The translations under genes and the position numbers were made by a program. From Bacteroides sp. (GTDB lineage Bacteria > Bacteroidota > Bacteroidia > Bacteroidales > Muribaculaceae): a stretch of 64,000 nt of DNA. Below are positions 61,716 to 64,000 of this stretch, piece by piece (the stretch's first letter is position 1; the number at the start of each line of letters is the position of its first letter). The notes below the pieces were generated by a model that ran no database searches, was not told the DNA's origin, and saw only the letters and a program-made list of their open reading frames with translations. The stretch spans positions 215,648-279,647 of the forward strand of contig JAAVCP010000071.1 in the NCBI GenBank assembly GCA_014802265.1, in the 5' to 3' direction.

Positions 61716-62714
61716 ATGGTAGATTACAAGAAACTTGGCCTTGTAAACACAAGAGAGATGTTTGCAAAGGCAGTGCATGGCGGATATGCTATCCCCGCAT
61801 TCAATTTCAACAACATGGAGCAGCTCCAAGCCATCATTAAGGCAGCTGCTGACACTAAGTCACCCGTTATTCTTCAGGTATCAAAGGGTGCGCGCAACTA
61901 TGCCAACCCTATCCTTCTCCGTTACATGGCACAGGGTGCAGTAGAATATGCCAAGTCTCTTGGCTGGGAAAATCCCCAAATCGTGCTTCACCTTGACCAC
62001 GGTGACTCTTTCGAGCTGTGCAAAGACTGTATTGACAACGGTTTCTCATCTGTAATGATCGACGGTAGCCACCTTCCCTATGAGGAGAATGTTGAGCTCA
62101 CCAAGAAGGTCGTTGACTATGCTCATCAGTATGACGTAACTGTTGAAGGTGAGCTTGGTGTGCTTGCAGGTGTTGAAGACGAGGTAAGCGCTGATCACCA
62201 CACCTACACAGATCCCGAAGAAGTAATCGACTTCGTTACCCGTACAGGTTGCGATAGCCTTGCAATTTCTATCGGTACTTCTCACGGTGCATACAAGTTC
62301 ACTCCCGAACAGTGTACACGTGACCCGAAGACTGGTCTTCTAATACCCCCTCCATTAGCATTCGACGTGCTTGAGAAAGTTGAGGAGAAACTCCCTGACT
62401 TCCCAATCGTCCTCCATGGTTCTTCTTCAGTTCCTCAGGAATATGTGAAGATTATTAATGAAAACGGTGGTAAACTTCCTGATGCAATCGGCATTCCGGA
62501 GGAACAGCTTCGTAAGGCTGCAAAGATGGATGTCTGCAAGATCAATATCGACTCTGACAGCCGTCTTGCCATGACTGCTGCTGTGCGTAAAGTCTTTAAT
62601 GAGAAACCTGCTGAGTTTGACCCGCGTAAATACCTCGGTCCCGCCCGTGACGAAATGGAGAAGCTCTACAAGCACAAAATTCTCAACGTGCTCGGCTCTG
62701 ACAGCAAAGCATAA
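61716..62714 (+). CDS. fba: Class II fructose-bisphosphate aldolase
   Basis: 332 residues, of the zinc-dependent class. VLHLDHGDS (about 88-96) holds the catalytic Asp and a zinc His; 'EGELGVLAGVEDEV' and 'SIGTSHGAYK' continue the barrel, and 'IVLHGSSSVP' holds another zinc His and phosphate-binding residues; 'INIDSDSRLA' closes it. It cleaves fructose-1,6-bisphosphate in glycolysis. Codon use (many GGT, CGT, CTT, AAG) suggests high expression. Confidence 0.96.
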   Translation: MVDYKKLGLVNTREMFAKAVHGGYAIPAFNFNNMEQLQAIIKAAADTKSPVILQVSKGARNYANPILLRYMAQGAVEYAKSLGWENPQIVLHLDHGDSFELCKDCIDNGFSSVMIDGSHLPYEENVELTKKVVDYAHQYDVTVEGELGVLAGVEDEVSADHHTYTDPEEVIDFVTRTGCDSLAISIGTSHGAYKFTPEQCTRDPKTGLLIPPPLAFDVLEKVEEKLPDFPIVLHGSSSVPQEYVKIINENGGKLPDAIGIPEEQLRKAAKMDVCKINIDSDSRLAMTAAVRKVFNEKPAEFDPRKYLGPARDEMEKLYKHKILNVLGSDSKA

Positions 62715-62716
62715 GT

Positions 62717-62780
62717 AATATCCCTAAATGAGAGACTTAAATGTGTGGCCACACATTTAAGTCTCTCATTTAGGGATATT
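62717..62780. terminator. 64-bp perfect palindrome after fba
   Basis: Arms of 32 bp (AATATCCCTAAATGAGAGAC and onward) meet without a spacer at 62748/62749. It starts three bases past the fba stop and also lies beyond the end of the convergent DUF4422 gene, so it can stop both. Confidence 0.8.
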
Positions 62781-62818
62781 GTATAAACACACATTCATTT
62801 TTAATCAAAGTATTCAGT

Positions 62819-63655
62819 TTACTTTACATTCTTAGCTAACAAATATGTTTTAGCAAATATAGTCTTAAGACCATTTAATGTTATTTCTTTTATCCTATTA
62901 TTTCCTGGCTCATCAGAAACTTTAAGAATAGGAACATATTTCACCTTAAGACAATGATGGGTAACAAACACACTCATTAAACGCTCAGATAAATATCCAA
63001 ACACTCTCGCCTGATCTGGATATGCAGAGATCTTCAAATGCTTTTCCACCTCTGAAAGGACCTTAAATAACCATTCAACATATTTTATAAAAATAGTATT
63101 TTTAGTAATAAACATATTATATGGACTAAACTTATTCCCATTTAAAACCTTATTATATGCCTCCATATATTCAGGGCTTACCTTCTTTACCGCTTCCTCC
63201 AGTATTTTAAGATCGTTGGATATATGACTGATACTATATTGGATTGAAATAGGAAATTGAGATACTAAGGGCTTAGGTAAAATAATATCATATTTCTTTA
63301 GTAGGTTTTCTACAACTTCCAAATTAGGAGGATTTGATAGAATCTTATCTTCGCTCAAACTAGTTCTTGCAATACCCCATTTACATCCAGAAGAAAAATC
63401 AAAATATCTCCTATAATGATTTAATCCAACATACTTAGTGGGTGTACAATTTTTCCAGTACCAATATAAGGCAGTTAATTCACAATAATACGGATTTTTA
63501 GAAGATATATTATCACCAGTATCATCGGCAACAATATTTAAGTCTATTGAAGAGATGGCTTTACCAACTTGTATAGGTAAAAATCCTGGTCCATCGTGCC
63601 AATAATCCTTCTTATGACAGCATACCAAAACTGTAATGTTATTATTTTCCATCAT
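62819..63655 (-). CDS. DUF4422 glycosyltransferase-like protein
   Basis: 278 residues; ATGs at 63655 and 63652 are both possible. The pattern 'DDTGDNISSKNPYYCELTALYWYWKN ... KYVGLNHYRRYF' and 'AYPDQARVFGYLSERLMSVFV' is that of DUF4422, found in capsule and O-antigen clusters and believed to transfer sugars. It is clearly more A/T-rich than fba, as usual for exchangeable polysaccharide genes. Upstream (63656-63896) is A/T-rich with no promoter I can support. It likely marks the start of a polysaccharide cluster that extends past the window. Confidence 0.85.
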   Translation of the reverse strand: MMENNNITVLVCCHKKDYWHDGPGFLPIQVGKAISSIDLNIVADDTGDNISSKNPYYCELTALYWYWKNCTPTKYVGLNHYRRYFDFSSGCKWGIARTSLSEDKILSNPPNLEVVENLLKKYDIILPKPLVSQFPISIQYSISHISNDLKILEEAVKKVSPEYMEAYNKVLNGNKFSPYNMFITKNTIFIKYVEWLFKVLSEVEKHLKISAYPDQARVFGYLSERLMSVFVTHHCLKVKYVPILKVSDEPGNNRIKEITLNGLKTIFAKTYLLAKNVK

Positions 63656-63896
63656 CCAAATAAATTTTGAAATATTAGTGTAACATCTTGATCTACTATA
63701 ATTTAAACCCTAACAAAAGAGGACTAGTTAATCACTCCAATTCATTCTCTAAGAATCCATGACTTCTAACGCATTCCTCAATTTATTTGATAATAATTTT
63801 TAAGAATATTGTATGCTTAGAGATACAGATGACATTAAATATCAACTAACCTCTATCAAACACATACATTATTTTCATACACTTGCTAAAAGTCAT

Positions 63897-64000
63897 TTAT
63901 TTCTGTTTCATAAAAATATCAAATGCATGTTCAAATTCGGGATTATCCTCTCCGTCAGGCACTGCACGTATCATAAGATTTCTGACCCCGTTTCCCACAA
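63897..64000 (-). CDS. C-terminal fragment of an unidentified protein
   Basis: The last 33 codons of a minus-strand frame enter from the window edge (first full codon 63998-63996) and end in TAA at 63897. Residues include MIRAVPDGEDNPEFEHAF. The frame keeps a normal codon pattern, unlike the other two. Too short to name; probably another gene of the surface polysaccharide region. Confidence 0.5.
   Translation of the reverse strand, partial: VGNGVRNLMIRAVPDGEDNPEFEHAFDIFMKQK

Overview
The window is chromosomal DNA from a member of the Bacteroidota, order Bacteroidales, possibly a Muribaculaceae-like gut species (the family is a guess; the order is well supported). The support is a set of promoters of the Bacteroidetes type (TTTG, about 20 bases, TAnnTTTG), a fused MurF-alanine racemase, the families DUF4831, DUF3256, DUF3467 and DUF4422, OmpA and PorE-like envelope proteins, and secreted proteins ending in type A-like sorting tails. 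No rRNA, tRNA, CRISPR array, complete insertion sequence or prophage was seen.

Layout. 1-10.5 kb is mostly minus-strand envelope genes: the hypoxanthine phosphoribosyltransferase fragment, a secreted Ig-like protein, an OmpA protein beside a long coiled-coil lipoprotein, a shortened RelE-like ORF, and a PorE-like lipoprotein with a beta-barrel partner. 10.8-14.9 kb holds an overlapping pair, an AAA/ABC-type ATPase and an unknown protein, followed by a subtilase; the pair is the best candidate for an undescribed (perhaps defence) system. 15-38 kb is mostly housekeeping: gltX, a DEAD-box helicase, a C69 dipeptidase, greA with a HIT protein, an orphan GH2 glycosidase, sufE, a peptide transporter, an alcohol dehydrogenase, an acyl-CoA ligase, a WalJ-like MBL protein, RNA-modification enzymes, lolD and cysS.

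38-51 kb joins amino-acid fermentation (aspartase, a Dcu-type dicarboxylate exchanger and a porin, which together could feed fumarate respiration) with an accessory block: a Sel1-repeat protein, a secreted protein, a DUF234-type ATPase and a membrane-anchored TPR/HTH regulator. The secreted protein and the regulator share an unusual tandem direct repeat in front of their promoters. 51-64 kb has murF-alr, an xseB/xseA/DUF4831/nnr operon, UDP-sugar synthesis (a 4-epimerase and UDP-glucose dehydrogenase), fructose-bisphosphate aldolase and a DUF4422 glycosyltransferase, which suggests surface polysaccharide genes beyond the right edge.

Non-coding structure is rich. Many genes end at long, nearly perfect palindromes with almost no loop. 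There is a MITE-like element with 24-bp inverted ends, a promoter and terminator pair with no ORF between them, other structured intergenic RNA candidates, and two promoters placed so close to their start codons that leaderless mRNAs are predicted. All functional names come from reading motifs and general family knowledge; no database search was run.
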